Shown piece by piece: positions 1 through 5,738 of a stretch of DNA of 5,888 nt. The DNA is from an uncultured Halioglobus sp. (GTDB lineage: Bacteria; Pseudomonadota; Gammaproteobacteria; Pseudomonadales; Halieaceae): assembly GCA_905480565.1 (NCBI GenBank), contig CAJQQW010000363.1:1-5888 (forward strand), read 5' to 3'. Position 1 is the first letter of the stretch. The number at the start of each line of letters is the position of its first letter. Position numbers and translations under genes: made by a program. The notes under the pieces were generated by a model, which saw only the letters and a program-made list of their open reading frames with translations, was not told the DNA's origin and made no database searches.

Positions 1-1187
1 TTTGTAAGCACAAAATAACGCCCCCCGCCCGGAGTTTCGAGGGAGTAGAGCTCACGGGTTTTGGGTAACGTATTATCTGTAAGGCGCAAAAACAGGTCAT
101 CAAAAAATTCGGGCGTTTCCAGACTAAAATTATGGAAATTACGCGTACGGTTTACCGGTGTTACATCAACCAACACCAAGCCATCATCCCCCGCCTCCAG
201 CAACTCGGCAATGTTTTCTGACTGGCGCACCTGGCCAGGGTTTCCCGGATCCAGCGTACTTTCTCCAAGGCGTTGACCTCGATTCAGCAGGCGACTAACC
301 AGCAGAGCGCGGTCATTGGATGACACATAGACCGTGACATTTTCAGCCAGCCTCGTAATTTCTGTTTTGAACCTATTATTGAATTCGGCATGGTCAACAT
401 CGGGGGCCGTCAGTACCACATTCTCTATCTCAGTTTGGGAATCGGCAAAAGCAGGGTCTTTATCCAGAACATGAAAAGCATCAACGACGACCTGACCACC
501 CATACTGTTCGCTACCATCCAGAGTCGTTCAGGACCCACTTCCTCTACAATAAGCTTTAGTAATGCCGCCAGCTCTGATCCTGACGCCTGAGCTACTGCC
601 CGTGCCCTGCGGTATCCGGACAGGGAGGCACCCTGGTCTCCCGGCCAGTCGAACACCACGACCGGTGTATTGATATCGAGCACATGGGCCAGAAACGCCG
701 TTTTACGCAATGCAGACGGGAACGCTTCCCTGAACCCATGAACGACCAGAAGCAACGAGCGATTGGGCGATTGCTCTACCTGCTGGCGCAAGCGGCTCAC
801 AAACGCGCCACGCTGCAAAGCATCAACCTCCTGCAAACGGATCTCTTCATTCAAAAACCAGTCACTGGCATCCAGAATCATACCCAGCCCAAGGCTCGGT
901 TTAATACGGGTATCGAACATTCCAAAATTCAGCTCGGACTGCCGGGTGGACTCGAATCTCTGGTCCAGTGCAGCGCCAAAATCTGCCGGTATTCGGTTAC
1001 TCGCATAAAAGAAGCGGAAGGACCCCTGTTCCGCCAACTGGGGGACTGTCATGCGCCGGAAAGTAAAGGCTTCTGCCTGAGCAAGGATAATCTGCGTTCC
1101 AATGAAATACCCATAGGCCACCATCGCTGCTAAACCGAGTAGCAACAAACCTAGAGACCACTTCATTTTTTGTCCAAGTCTTGTCAT
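1..1187 (-). CDS. Membrane-anchored alpha/beta hydrolase, DUF900 type (C-terminus cut off by window edge)
   Basis: The minus strand is open from the ATG at 1187 to position 1, giving about 395 residues with no stop seen. Residues 8-30 form one hydrophobic segment after a short basic N-terminus, so it is probably a signal anchor or uncleaved signal peptide with the enzyme on the periplasmic side. The hydrolase core follows in the order seen in the DUF900 family: an FFYASNR strand near 59-65, the oxyanion strand VVHGF (148-152), FDWPG (179-183), the nucleophile elbow ANSMGG with Ser228, the acid APDVD with Asp263, and the base NFHNF with His352. The likely catalytic triad is therefore Ser228-Asp263-His352. 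Many relatives read AHSMGN at the elbow, so Asn227 and Gly231 are variations. Substrate is unknown. Start choice is uncertain: an in-frame ATG at 1166 (residue 8) and a GTG at 1196 also exist, and none has a strong Shine-Dalgarno. Family assignment is confident; function is not. Confidence 0.88.
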   Translation of the reverse strand, partial: MTRLGQKMKWSLGLLLLGLAAMVAYGYFIGTQIILAQAEAFTFRRMTVPQLAEQGSFRFFYASNRIPADFGAALDQRFESTRQSELNFGMFDTRIKPSLGLGMILDASDWFLNEEIRLQEVDALQRGAFVSRLRQQVEQSPNRSLLLVVHGFREAFPSALRKTAFLAHVLDINTPVVVFDWPGDQGASLSGYRRARAVAQASGSELAALLKLIVEEVGPERLWMVANSMGGQVVVDAFHVLDKDPAFADSQTEIENVVLTAPDVDHAEFNNRFKTEITRLAENVTVYVSSNDRALLVSRLLNRGQRLGESTLDPGNPGQVRQSENIAELLEAGDDGLVLVDVTPVNRTRNFHNFSLETPEFFDDLFLRLTDNTLPKTRELYSLETPGGGRYFVLT

Positions 1188-1477
1188 GGAAACCACATTT
1201 GAAATAAATGAGCGGGGAAAAAGGCACACCCCTCAGCGATCAGAAGCTGCTCGCAGAAATCGATCGCGCAAACGGATGTCAATACTGTACCTAGGTTGCA
1301 ACACGCCTCTGCCTACGACCCCTGCTTGGTCACTGACGGAAGTGTAGACTATTTTTTCCTATACGGCGCAATCTAATATAAGAGTTGTTATTTCGTTTGT
1401 ACCAACACAGTTTTCCTGACGCCGGTTTGAGTGCAAAGCGCTACCGCACTATCGCCTTATGGTAAGAATTGCGGTGT
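1188..1477. other. Intergenic region between two minus-strand genes, no gene seen
   Basis: These 290 bases separate the stop of the Coq4-like gene from the start of the hydrolase. I see no credible coding frame. A perfect -35 hexamer TTGACA lies on the minus strand at 1282-1277, but the hexamer 17 bases downstream (TTTCTG) is a poor -10 box, so it is only a weak promoter candidate for the hydrolase. An A+T-rich stretch lies around 1350-1400. The inverted pair ACCGC/GCGGT just past the Coq4-like stop has a loop of over 20 bases and no T-run, so I do not call a terminator. The length of the gap suggests the two genes are transcribed separately. Confidence 0.5.
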
Positions 1478-2245
1478 CTAAGCAGCCTGATGGCTCGGCA
1501 GAGGCGACTCCAGCAATCCGGCCTCTAATAGATCACGTTTCACTGCATAATATTTTTCCGGCAGGGAGAACCCTAATTCTTCACGCACATCAGCTATTGG
1601 CTCATGCAAGCGATCTTCCCATCGGGTCAACAGCATCCAGTCGGCGTGCTGACCAATTTTTCGACCCTCGTCGATCAATGCTGATATCTCAATCTCGGGA
1701 TGATCCTTTTTGAATTTCTGACGGCCCATAAAAATAATGAAATCGATACCTCGACCGGGGGTCTGTGTGGTCATAAACGAAAGTAAACTCAATTCGCCGA
1801 TAGGATCACGTCCGTAGCCTGTCATTACGTGCTGCAGATCATGAATGTCTCTCAGTCGCTCACCCAACCAGCGCAGCTCCGGGCTGGTCTTCTCAACGGC
1901 AGGCGCCTCTTCACTTGACGCAATTAAACCATCCGCGGATAACCCCTCGGCATGAACGAAATCATAATAAGCCCGACCGATACTACCTTCAGGCATTGCT
2001 AATAGGCCCTCTCGATCATTTAGCGCGCCTACAATTGCCGGCTGATCTTGCAAGAGCCTCTCGCCCTGCTCGCTGGCCGACAAACGGCGGTGCGCTCGAC
2101 CCAGTGAGTCTCCCCTCAGTGCTTCCAGCACTTTGAACACCTGACCGGTGTCGTCCGGATTTCTGAGTAGCCGTGACACGGCAAGGCCGGCCTTTACAGG
2201 ATAAATGCGATTACGCTGAAACCATTGATAAGCCGAGGCTAGCAC
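1478..2245 (-). CDS. Coq4-family protein (ubiquinone biosynthesis protein Coq4-like)
   Basis: This 255-residue protein has the Coq4 signature HDxxHx11E: His135, Asp136, His139 and, exactly eleven residues later, Glu151, which form the metal site in the family. Other family-like segments are RIYPVKAGLAVSRLL with NPDDTGQVF (13-37), MPEGSIGRAYYDF (84-96) and GRKIGQHADWML (194-205). Length is near the family's usual size. In eukaryotes Coq4 acts in ubiquinone synthesis on the membrane-associated Coq complex, and it has been linked to C1 decarboxylation and hydroxylation of the ring precursor. Whether this copy does the same is inference, since no ubi or coq gene is nearby. The start is set at GTG 2245: an AGGAGGGG Shine-Dalgarno lies 6 bases upstream and an extended -10 box lies about 30 bases upstream. 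A longer frame from ATG 2332 would put both inside the coding region and adds 29 residues with no family resemblance. No membrane span is seen. Confidence 0.9.
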   Translation of the reverse strand: MLASAYQWFQRNRIYPVKAGLAVSRLLRNPDDTGQVFKVLEALRGDSLGRAHRRLSASEQGERLLQDQPAIVGALNDREGLLAMPEGSIGRAYYDFVHAEGLSADGLIASSEEAPAVEKTSPELRWLGERLRDIHDLQHVMTGYGRDPIGELSLLSFMTTQTPGRGIDFIIFMGRQKFKKDHPEIEISALIDEGRKIGQHADWMLLTRWEDRLHEPIADVREELGFSLPEKYYAVKRDLLEAGLLESPLPSHQAA

Positions 2246-2251
2246 CGGAAA

Positions 2252-2259
2252 CCCCTCCT
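2252..2259 (-). promoter_or_regulatory. Strong ribosome binding site that fixes a GTG start
   Basis: On the minus strand this reads AGGAGGGG. It is followed by six bases (TTTCCG) and then GTG at 2245, so the AGGAGG core sits 8 bases before the start codon. No comparable site precedes the ATG at 2332, so this site decides the start of the Coq4-like gene. Confidence 0.8.
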
Positions 2260-2275
2260 CTCTACTGTGGTACTG

Positions 2276-2284
2276 ATTATACCA
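2276..2284 (-). promoter_or_regulatory. Extended -10 promoter element of the Coq4-like gene
   Basis: The minus strand reads TGGTATAAT: a perfect TATAAT with the TGn extension. The hexamer 17 bases upstream (CTGCCG, 2304-2299) matches the -35 consensus at only three of six positions, which is typical where an extended -10 compensates. Transcription would start near 2269, giving a leader of about 24 bases that carries the Shine-Dalgarno at 2259-2252. Confidence 0.65.
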
Positions 2285-2347
2285 AACTCCTGGGCTTGCG
2301 GCAGCGAGAACTGAGAAGAAGCGCCCTTTCACACGAAATATCGACGT

Positions 2348-2366
2348 CCGCGCGTAGAAAGCGCGG
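2348..2366. repeat. GC-rich dyad CCGCGC-N7-GCGCGG in the divergent promoter region
   Basis: Perfect 6-base arms flank a 7-base loop (GTAGAAA). The dyad lies 46-64 bases upstream of the lipoprotein ATG. It could be a hairpin in that gene's leader or a binding site for a regulator between the divergent genes. It has no T-run, so it is not a standard terminator. I found no convincing sigma-70 promoter for the lipoprotein on the plus strand in this gap. Confidence 0.5.
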
Positions 2367-2398
2367 GCATTGTCGTTTATTCTCGCAAAACATGCCCC

Positions 2399-2403
2399 GG
2401 AGG
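2399..2403 (+). promoter_or_regulatory. Ribosome binding site of the lipoprotein gene
   Basis: GGAGG lies 8 bases before ATG 2412. This supports 2412 rather than the in-frame upstream ATG at 2370, which would put 14 extra residues in front of a well-formed lipoprotein signal peptide. Confidence 0.8.
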
Positions 2404-2411
2404 ATCAGAAA

Positions 2412-4265
2412 ATGAGACTCCCCCTCATTAAGGCCCTAACGCTGTGCGGTTTGACTGCTGGCTGCAGTGACAGTAGCAACACTCCCGATGAACCCCGGGC
2501 ATCCATTCGCGACTTACGCTACTGCGAAATTGCCTTCTTTTACGTCAACCCCGACGCAATAACCTCCCAGACCTATAACACTTTCCGACTGAATGACTGC
2601 CCACAACACGACTGGGACAGTATTGACTTTGCAGCCGAAGCCCAACAACTCGGTGCGACACTCGCTAGACCAAACGGGCCGCGACGCTGGACTATGGATA
2701 CCGCAGAGTTGGCGGGTAGCGACGAAGCGCCACGCAGGTTTTTCGGCAATCTGGAATTCAGGGAGGTCGCCAACATACAGCTGGAACCGGGTAACCTGCC
2801 TACTGGGGACTATTATATTGACGCCACGGTCAAGCGGGATTCGAGATTCGAGTTCTTCAGGGGGCGCCCGTTTTATACCCTTGGGGCTCCGCTGGGCAAG
2901 CGCTACGTGATGCAATCCTACGCACAGTACGTCGATTCGGAGCTGAACCTGGCTGATCTCGATTCGCTTGGGTCAAAAATTGCTCTGCCCGAGGGTTGGT
3001 TTTATCGAACAAAAACACTTGAAGAGGACCTCGAGGTTGAGGACTTCCAAGGCTTCGCCACCGCGTTGCGTGACCCGCTTGCAAATACCTACCAACGCGC
3101 CGCTAACCTGGAATATCTGACTGACGAGGAGGTGGCCGTTGAACTCCTGAATGGCAACACCATGCAATCATGGACTGCCTATATGACGAGTACAGAGGCC
3201 GACCAACTGGAGCTCAGCACCCCCTGGGAAATCGGTAAGCACATCATGATCGCTGACAAAAGCGTGTATCACCGATCTCCGAATGCTGTGCTGAGTGGCC
3301 GCTTCGACAGCATGGCACTGGCGGATACCACTTTCTATCACAGTGCATCACGGCTCTGCGAACCAGAGCTGCATTCCTCTGGCTTGATCATTATCAACCA
3401 AAGTCGTCGATTTCAGGAACTCACCTACGCCAAAGACCGCACTATCCATTATATTGTTAATCACCTTGGCGAAAAATTTGTGCTGGCATCCCGGGCGCCA
3501 GGCGCAGTCGATTTTCAAATCAGCCTGCCATCCGGCTGGCACCATGGGGAGCTGCAATTAACTAATGAGTGGCGCGTCACGTTTGAGAACGTTATTGACA
3601 CGATCGAAAGCGTTGATAGAACACACGTCTACCAGGGTCCGGTGCTATTACCTAACGAAGCAGGCCCTGTGCCGACAGCGCAAGTCTTTACCCACAAAAT
3701 GATCAAGCGCACCGGGGAGAATCCGTTCGCGCAGCTGGCGTATGAATGTTCTCAGTGTACGTTTGATCAACAGGCATCTATTGAGCCGCCGCCCGGCTGG
3801 TCCAAAGGTCCTACGCAAATTGTTCTTGCCGGAGGAGACATGCGCAGCAGACCCTGTGGGACGCCCAGCACCGTAGATTTTCTACCCGGGATTCCCGGGA
3901 ATGAATACGAACTTATCGCGCGCCCCCTTGATGGCAAAATCCTGCAGTTTGGCGAGCAGGGTCTGGTTGCCCTGGTTGATGTTCAGCGCGATACGGTGCT
4001 TCGTTTTCCCGCCGGGCGTCGCGTGCACGAACTCACCAACCCGGACGGCGATATTTATGTAATGTTCGCTTATGAAGTTGACTCTATGGATGCCGACATC
4101 GCTGATTTTGATCGTCCCGATGCCCTCGACGGACACCCCATACCGACCGGCTGGACCTATTCTTCGCGCCGCTTGCCGCGTGATCTCGTGCTGGATTCCT
4201 CGGGTGTTGTCTCGGTACTGTCGTTTCGCGGCAGCGGTCCATTGTCTACCTGGGAGAAGCGCTGA
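2412..4265 (+). CDS. Predicted outer-membrane lipoprotein with duplicated GW-motif module, function unknown
   Basis: This 617-residue protein begins with a lipoprotein signal: basic residues at 2 and 7, a hydrophobic stretch, then TAGC with Cys18 as the predicted lipidated residue. Ser19 follows, not Asp, which favours transport to the outer membrane. No other membrane segment is seen. The mature protein is built from related units. Residues 140-229 and 524-617 are clear copies sharing VxRD, GR, LxxPxG, YVM, VDS, PxGWxY and DL in the same order. A weaker, shorter copy lies near 339-409, and a fourth P-x-GW lies at 460-463. The stretch before the first copy (31-139) holds RYCEI, a tyrosine/asparagine-rich NTF-x-LND segment and a run ending NGPRRW. 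Mature cysteines besides Cys18 are 38, 63, 316, 446, 449 and 482, which could form disulfides in the periplasm. I do not see a catalytic motif. The layout resembles uncharacterised secreted bacterial proteins I cannot name; a binding or scaffolding role is a guess. Confidence 0.85.
   Translation: MRLPLIKALTLCGLTAGCSDSSNTPDEPRASIRDLRYCEIAFFYVNPDAITSQTYNTFRLNDCPQHDWDSIDFAAEAQQLGATLARPNGPRRWTMDTAELAGSDEAPRRFFGNLEFREVANIQLEPGNLPTGDYYIDATVKRDSRFEFFRGRPFYTLGAPLGKRYVMQSYAQYVDSELNLADLDSLGSKIALPEGWFYRTKTLEEDLEVEDFQGFATALRDPLANTYQRAANLEYLTDEEVAVELLNGNTMQSWTAYMTSTEADQLELSTPWEIGKHIMIADKSVYHRSPNAVLSGRFDSMALADTTFYHSASRLCEPELHSSGLIIINQSRRFQELTYAKDRTIHYIVNHLGEKFVLASRAPGAVDFQISLPSGWHHGELQLTNEWRVTFENVIDTIESVDRTHVYQGPVLLPNEAGPVPTAQVFTHKMIKRTGENPFAQLAYECSQCTFDQQASIEPPPGWSKGPTQIVLAGGDMRSRPCGTPSTVDFLPGIPGNEYELIARPLDGKILQFGEQGLVALVDVQRDTVLRFPAGRRVHELTNPDGDIYVMFAYEVDSMDADIADFDRPDALDGHPIPTGWTYSSRRLPRDLVLDSSGVVSVLSFRGSGPLSTWEKR
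2829..3098 (+). repeat. First copy of the ~90-residue module in the lipoprotein
   Basis: This codes for residues 140-229. Ungapped against residues 524-554, its first 31 residues share 13 identities: V, R, D, F, G, R, L, P, G, Y, V, M and Y. After a two-residue gap, VDS, then P-x-GW-x-Y, L and DL also match. The order and spacing indicate duplication of a protein domain; the similarity is at protein level. Confidence 0.75.
3426..3638 (+). repeat. Divergent, shorter module copy in the middle of the lipoprotein
   Basis: This codes for residues 339-409. It keeps an LGxxFV segment at 352-357 and LPSGW at 372-376, followed by alternating polar and hydrophobic residues, but it lacks the VDS and DL positions of the other two copies. 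The relationship is weaker and rests mainly on LPxGW and its position after an LG-x-x-aromatic-V strand. Confidence 0.4.
3981..4262 (+). repeat. Second full copy of the ~90-residue module, forming the C-terminus of the lipoprotein
   Basis: This codes for residues 524-617. It aligns with residues 140-229: GRRVHELTNPDGDIYVM here matches GRPFYTLGAPLGKRYVM in the first copy, and IPTGWTY matches LPEGWFY. The protein ends with this module, which supports it being a complete domain. Confidence 0.75.
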
Positions 4266-4346
4266 GCAGTCACTGGTCTGTGGATGTCTAGAGCAACAGA
4301 AACATCAGTAGCCGAAACAGCCGAACAAGGCGGAAAACCCTTATAC

Positions 4347-4376
4347 GGCAAACGCGGTGTTAAGATTGCCCTTTTT
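4347..4376 (+). terminator. Possible rho-independent terminator of the lipoprotein gene
   Basis: A short stem GGCAA/TTGCC with a 14-base loop is followed directly by CTTTTT. It lies about 80 bases past the lipoprotein stop, on the correct strand. The stem is only five pairs and the loop is large, so this is a weak candidate. Confidence 0.35.
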
Positions 4377-4388
4377 CATCGACTAGCA

Positions 4389-4416
4389 CGGAACCGATTC
4401 GAACGCAGCGGTTCCG
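4389..4416. repeat. Perfect 8-base inverted repeat in the convergent gap
   Basis: CGGAACCG and CGGTTCCG flank a 12-base loop. There is no T-run on either strand. It may act as a bidirectional transcript-end hairpin, or as a barrier to exonucleases after termination. Confidence 0.5.
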
Positions 4417-4485
4417 CGCAGAGTCCAAAGATAGGCATCTTGCCTGGCCATGTTGGTGCATATCCTATCAACCCATTCTGTCGTC

Positions 4486-4509
4486 GTGGCAGCGCCACTG
4501 CTCTGCCAC
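4486..4509. repeat. Strong hairpin GTGGCAG/CTGCCAC in the convergent gap
   Basis: Seven perfect pairs enclose ten bases. After one mismatch two further G-C pairs can form, leaving a four-base loop, so this is the most stable-looking hairpin in the gap. No T-run follows on either strand. It lies between two convergent genes and could protect either 3' end. Confidence 0.5.
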
Positions 4510-4520
4510 ACGTCAGTGCT

Positions 4521-4556
4521 GAAAAGGTGTTTCAGACATTGCGTTCGCCTACACCT
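4521..4556 (-). terminator. Possible terminator of the MDR oxidoreductase gene
   Basis: Read on the minus strand, AGGTGT and ACACCT form a 6-base stem with a 20-base loop, followed by TTTT then C. It begins directly after the stop codon of the oxidoreductase. The long loop and short T-run make it a weak candidate. Confidence 0.35.
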
Positions 4557-4557
4557 A

Positions 4558-5664
4558 TTATCCGTGGGGTGTCACCAGGTATTTTTCGCCCGTCTTCATC
4601 GCGCGATAATCCAACACGGCTTCTTTGGTGAGCATTTCCTCAAGCGTCACTTCACGCTTATAGGAACTGGCAAACGTTGAGGTCAGCCCCTCCAGCACAC
4701 GATCGCGCATGCGCAGAAGCGTTTCGAGGCCCGCTTTCTGCAAGAACGGTGTTAACAACCACCCAGATAACGTCCAGCCAAAGCCGTACGCGGGCGTCAA
4801 CAGGGTCGGCCCCATATCCAGCCTGCCATAAATGTACATTTTCTTCGCCTGGTCGGAGCCATAACGGGAAAACTCGGTCATCTTTTTTGTCGCGACCCGC
4901 TCCATCGCCTTGAAACAATTGTCGACTGGATGCCCGCCGCCTATGGGGTCGAATCCGAGATATGCGTCAGTGGCGTCAATAGCGTCGCACAGCTGATCAA
5001 AAAAATTCTCATCAGATGAGTTAACGATATGCGTTGCCCCCAGATCTGACAGCAGCTCAACATGCTCTGCCTTGCGCACGATATTAACCAACGGGATGTC
5101 ATCCTGCTCGCAGATCTTAACCAGCATTTGTCCAAGATTAGAGGCCGATGCAGTGTGAATCATAGCGCCCTGCTCCTCCATTCTCGCCGTTTCAACAAAT
5201 CCGAGTGCGGTCATCGGATTAACAAACGCTGAGGCACCGTCTACCGATGAAATATCACCCAGCGGCAAACTCATGCCGGCATCAGCGATGCAATACTGCG
5301 AATAGGCATTGCCTGGCACACAGGCGACACGCTGACCTATCAGCGATTGCGCGAATTCTTCGTCGCCCGCCGCCACCACGACTCCTGCGCCCTCATTGCC
5401 CGCCGGCAGTCGCAGTCCGTGACGACCCTTCTGCGCGCTGTTAAAGGGCTCGGGCATAGTCGCCACAAATTTTCCGGGCGAATATTCTGCATTTTCGAGG
5501 TCTGCCGCGCCGGTGAGGATAGCAAGGTCCGATGGATTGATTGGCGCAGCCTCCATCTTGACCAATATCTGGTTGCCAGTGGGAGCTGCAAACTCGCTCT
5601 CCGTGATCTCGACTGTCAGCTTGCCGTCTGCAAGCGTGCTGAATAACTGTTTACCGGTGGTCAT
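4558..5664 (-). CDS. Zinc-less MDR-family NAD(P)H-dependent oxidoreductase (quinone oxidoreductase-like)
   Basis: This 368-residue protein has the medium-chain dehydrogenase/reductase layout. The N-terminal GroES-like part has PINPSDL (41-47) and GNEGAGVVV (89-97), and is followed by FVNPMTALGFVE (147-158). The Rossmann part starts at HTASASNLGQ (170-179), with ALS-type small residues in place of a standard GxGxxG; then come GATHIVNSS (209-217), FDPIGGG (238-244), SRYGS (266-270) and WLLTPFLQ (302-309). The catalytic zinc ligands of alcohol dehydrogenases are absent: Asn89-90 and Glu91 replace the GHE site, so it belongs with quinone-oxidoreductase or enoyl-reductase-like members. It probably transfers hydride from NAD(P)H in the cytoplasm to a quinone, enone or enoyl substrate; which one cannot be told. 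The start at ATG 5664 is supported by AGGAG 8 bases upstream. The length suits the longer MDR subgroup often annotated as zinc-binding dehydrogenase. It is transcribed alone within this window. Confidence 0.9.
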   Translation of the reverse strand: MTTGKQLFSTLADGKLTVEITESEFAAPTGNQILVKMEAAPINPSDLAILTGAADLENAEYSPGKFVATMPEPFNSAQKGRHGLRLPAGNEGAGVVVAAGDEEFAQSLIGQRVACVPGNAYSQYCIADAGMSLPLGDISSVDGASAFVNPMTALGFVETARMEEQGAMIHTASASNLGQMLVKICEQDDIPLVNIVRKAEHVELLSDLGATHIVNSSDENFFDQLCDAIDATDAYLGFDPIGGGHPVDNCFKAMERVATKKMTEFSRYGSDQAKKMYIYGRLDMGPTLLTPAYGFGWTLSGWLLTPFLQKAGLETLLRMRDRVLEGLTSTFASSYKREVTLEEMLTKEAVLDYRAMKTGEKYLVTPHG

Positions 5665-5672
5665 AACATGCG

Positions 5673-5677
5673 CTCCT
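5673..5677 (-). promoter_or_regulatory. Ribosome binding site of the MDR oxidoreductase
   Basis: The minus strand reads AGGAG, eight bases before ATG 5664. A second ATG lies between them at 5669, but it is out of frame and closes after two codons (ATG TTA TGA, overlapping the real start), so it is not the gene start. The overlap could slightly affect translation. Confidence 0.7.
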
Positions 5678-5696
5678 GAGCCTCGTGATTAAGCCG

Positions 5697-5710
5697 GGTA
5701 TTGTAATACC
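5697..5710. promoter_or_regulatory. Palindrome GGTATT-GT-AATACC upstream of the oxidoreductase
   Basis: Perfect 6-base arms surround a 2-base centre, 33 bases before the oxidoreductase ATG. The minus strand of this element contains TACAAT, five of six matches to a -10 box, but no good -35 hexamer lies at the right distance. A dyad overlapping a possible -10 box is the usual position of a repressor operator; this is inference. Confidence 0.4.
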
Positions 5711-5722
5711 TTTTAAATAGCA

Positions 5723-5738
5723 ATGCCTGCGCTGGCAT
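5723..5738. promoter_or_regulatory. Imperfect palindrome ATGCC-N6-GGCAT
   Basis: Five-base arms surround a centre with a GCGC core and a single T/T mismatch on each side of it. It lies 12 bases upstream of the GGTATT palindrome, in the putative promoter region of the oxidoreductase. It may be a second regulator site, though its sequence differs from the first palindrome. Confidence 0.3.

Larger units (their letters stand above)
4266..4557. other. Convergent intergenic region, no gene seen
   Basis: These 292 bases lie between the 3' ends of two convergent genes. They hold four hairpins, plus a small AAGAT/ATCTT stem at 4428-4441. One open frame (4284-4631, plus strand) crosses it and runs antisense into the oxidoreductase, but it has no good ribosome binding site and no recognisable protein. 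I read the region as a shared transcript-end region. Confidence 0.55.

Noticed and set aside
684..1133. A 149-codon open frame on the plus strand
   Set aside because: It is fully antisense to the hydrolase, whose frame shows coherent family motifs; the plus-strand product resembles nothing and has no good ribosome binding site.
1254..1282. TTGACA-centred promoter for the hydrolase
   Set aside because: The -35 hexamer is perfect, but no acceptable -10 box occurs at 16-18 bases spacing, so it is mentioned only as a weak candidate in the intergenic entry.
2246..2332. N-terminal extension of the Coq4-like protein from ATG 2332
   Set aside because: The promoter and ribosome binding site for GTG 2245 lie within it, and the added residues are not family-like.
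2370..2411. Upstream in-frame ATG for the lipoprotein
   Set aside because: It would put 14 residues, including acidic ones, before the signal peptide, while GGAGG is spaced correctly for ATG 2412.
4389..4416. tRNA-like T-arm (GTTCGAATC on the minus strand)
   Set aside because: The flanking bases do not form a 5-base T stem, and no acceptor, D or anticodon arm is found around it.
4284..4631. A 115-codon open frame on the plus strand in the convergent gap
   Set aside because: It has no convincing Shine-Dalgarno, crosses several hairpins, and its last quarter is antisense to the oxidoreductase C-terminus; the product is not recognisable.
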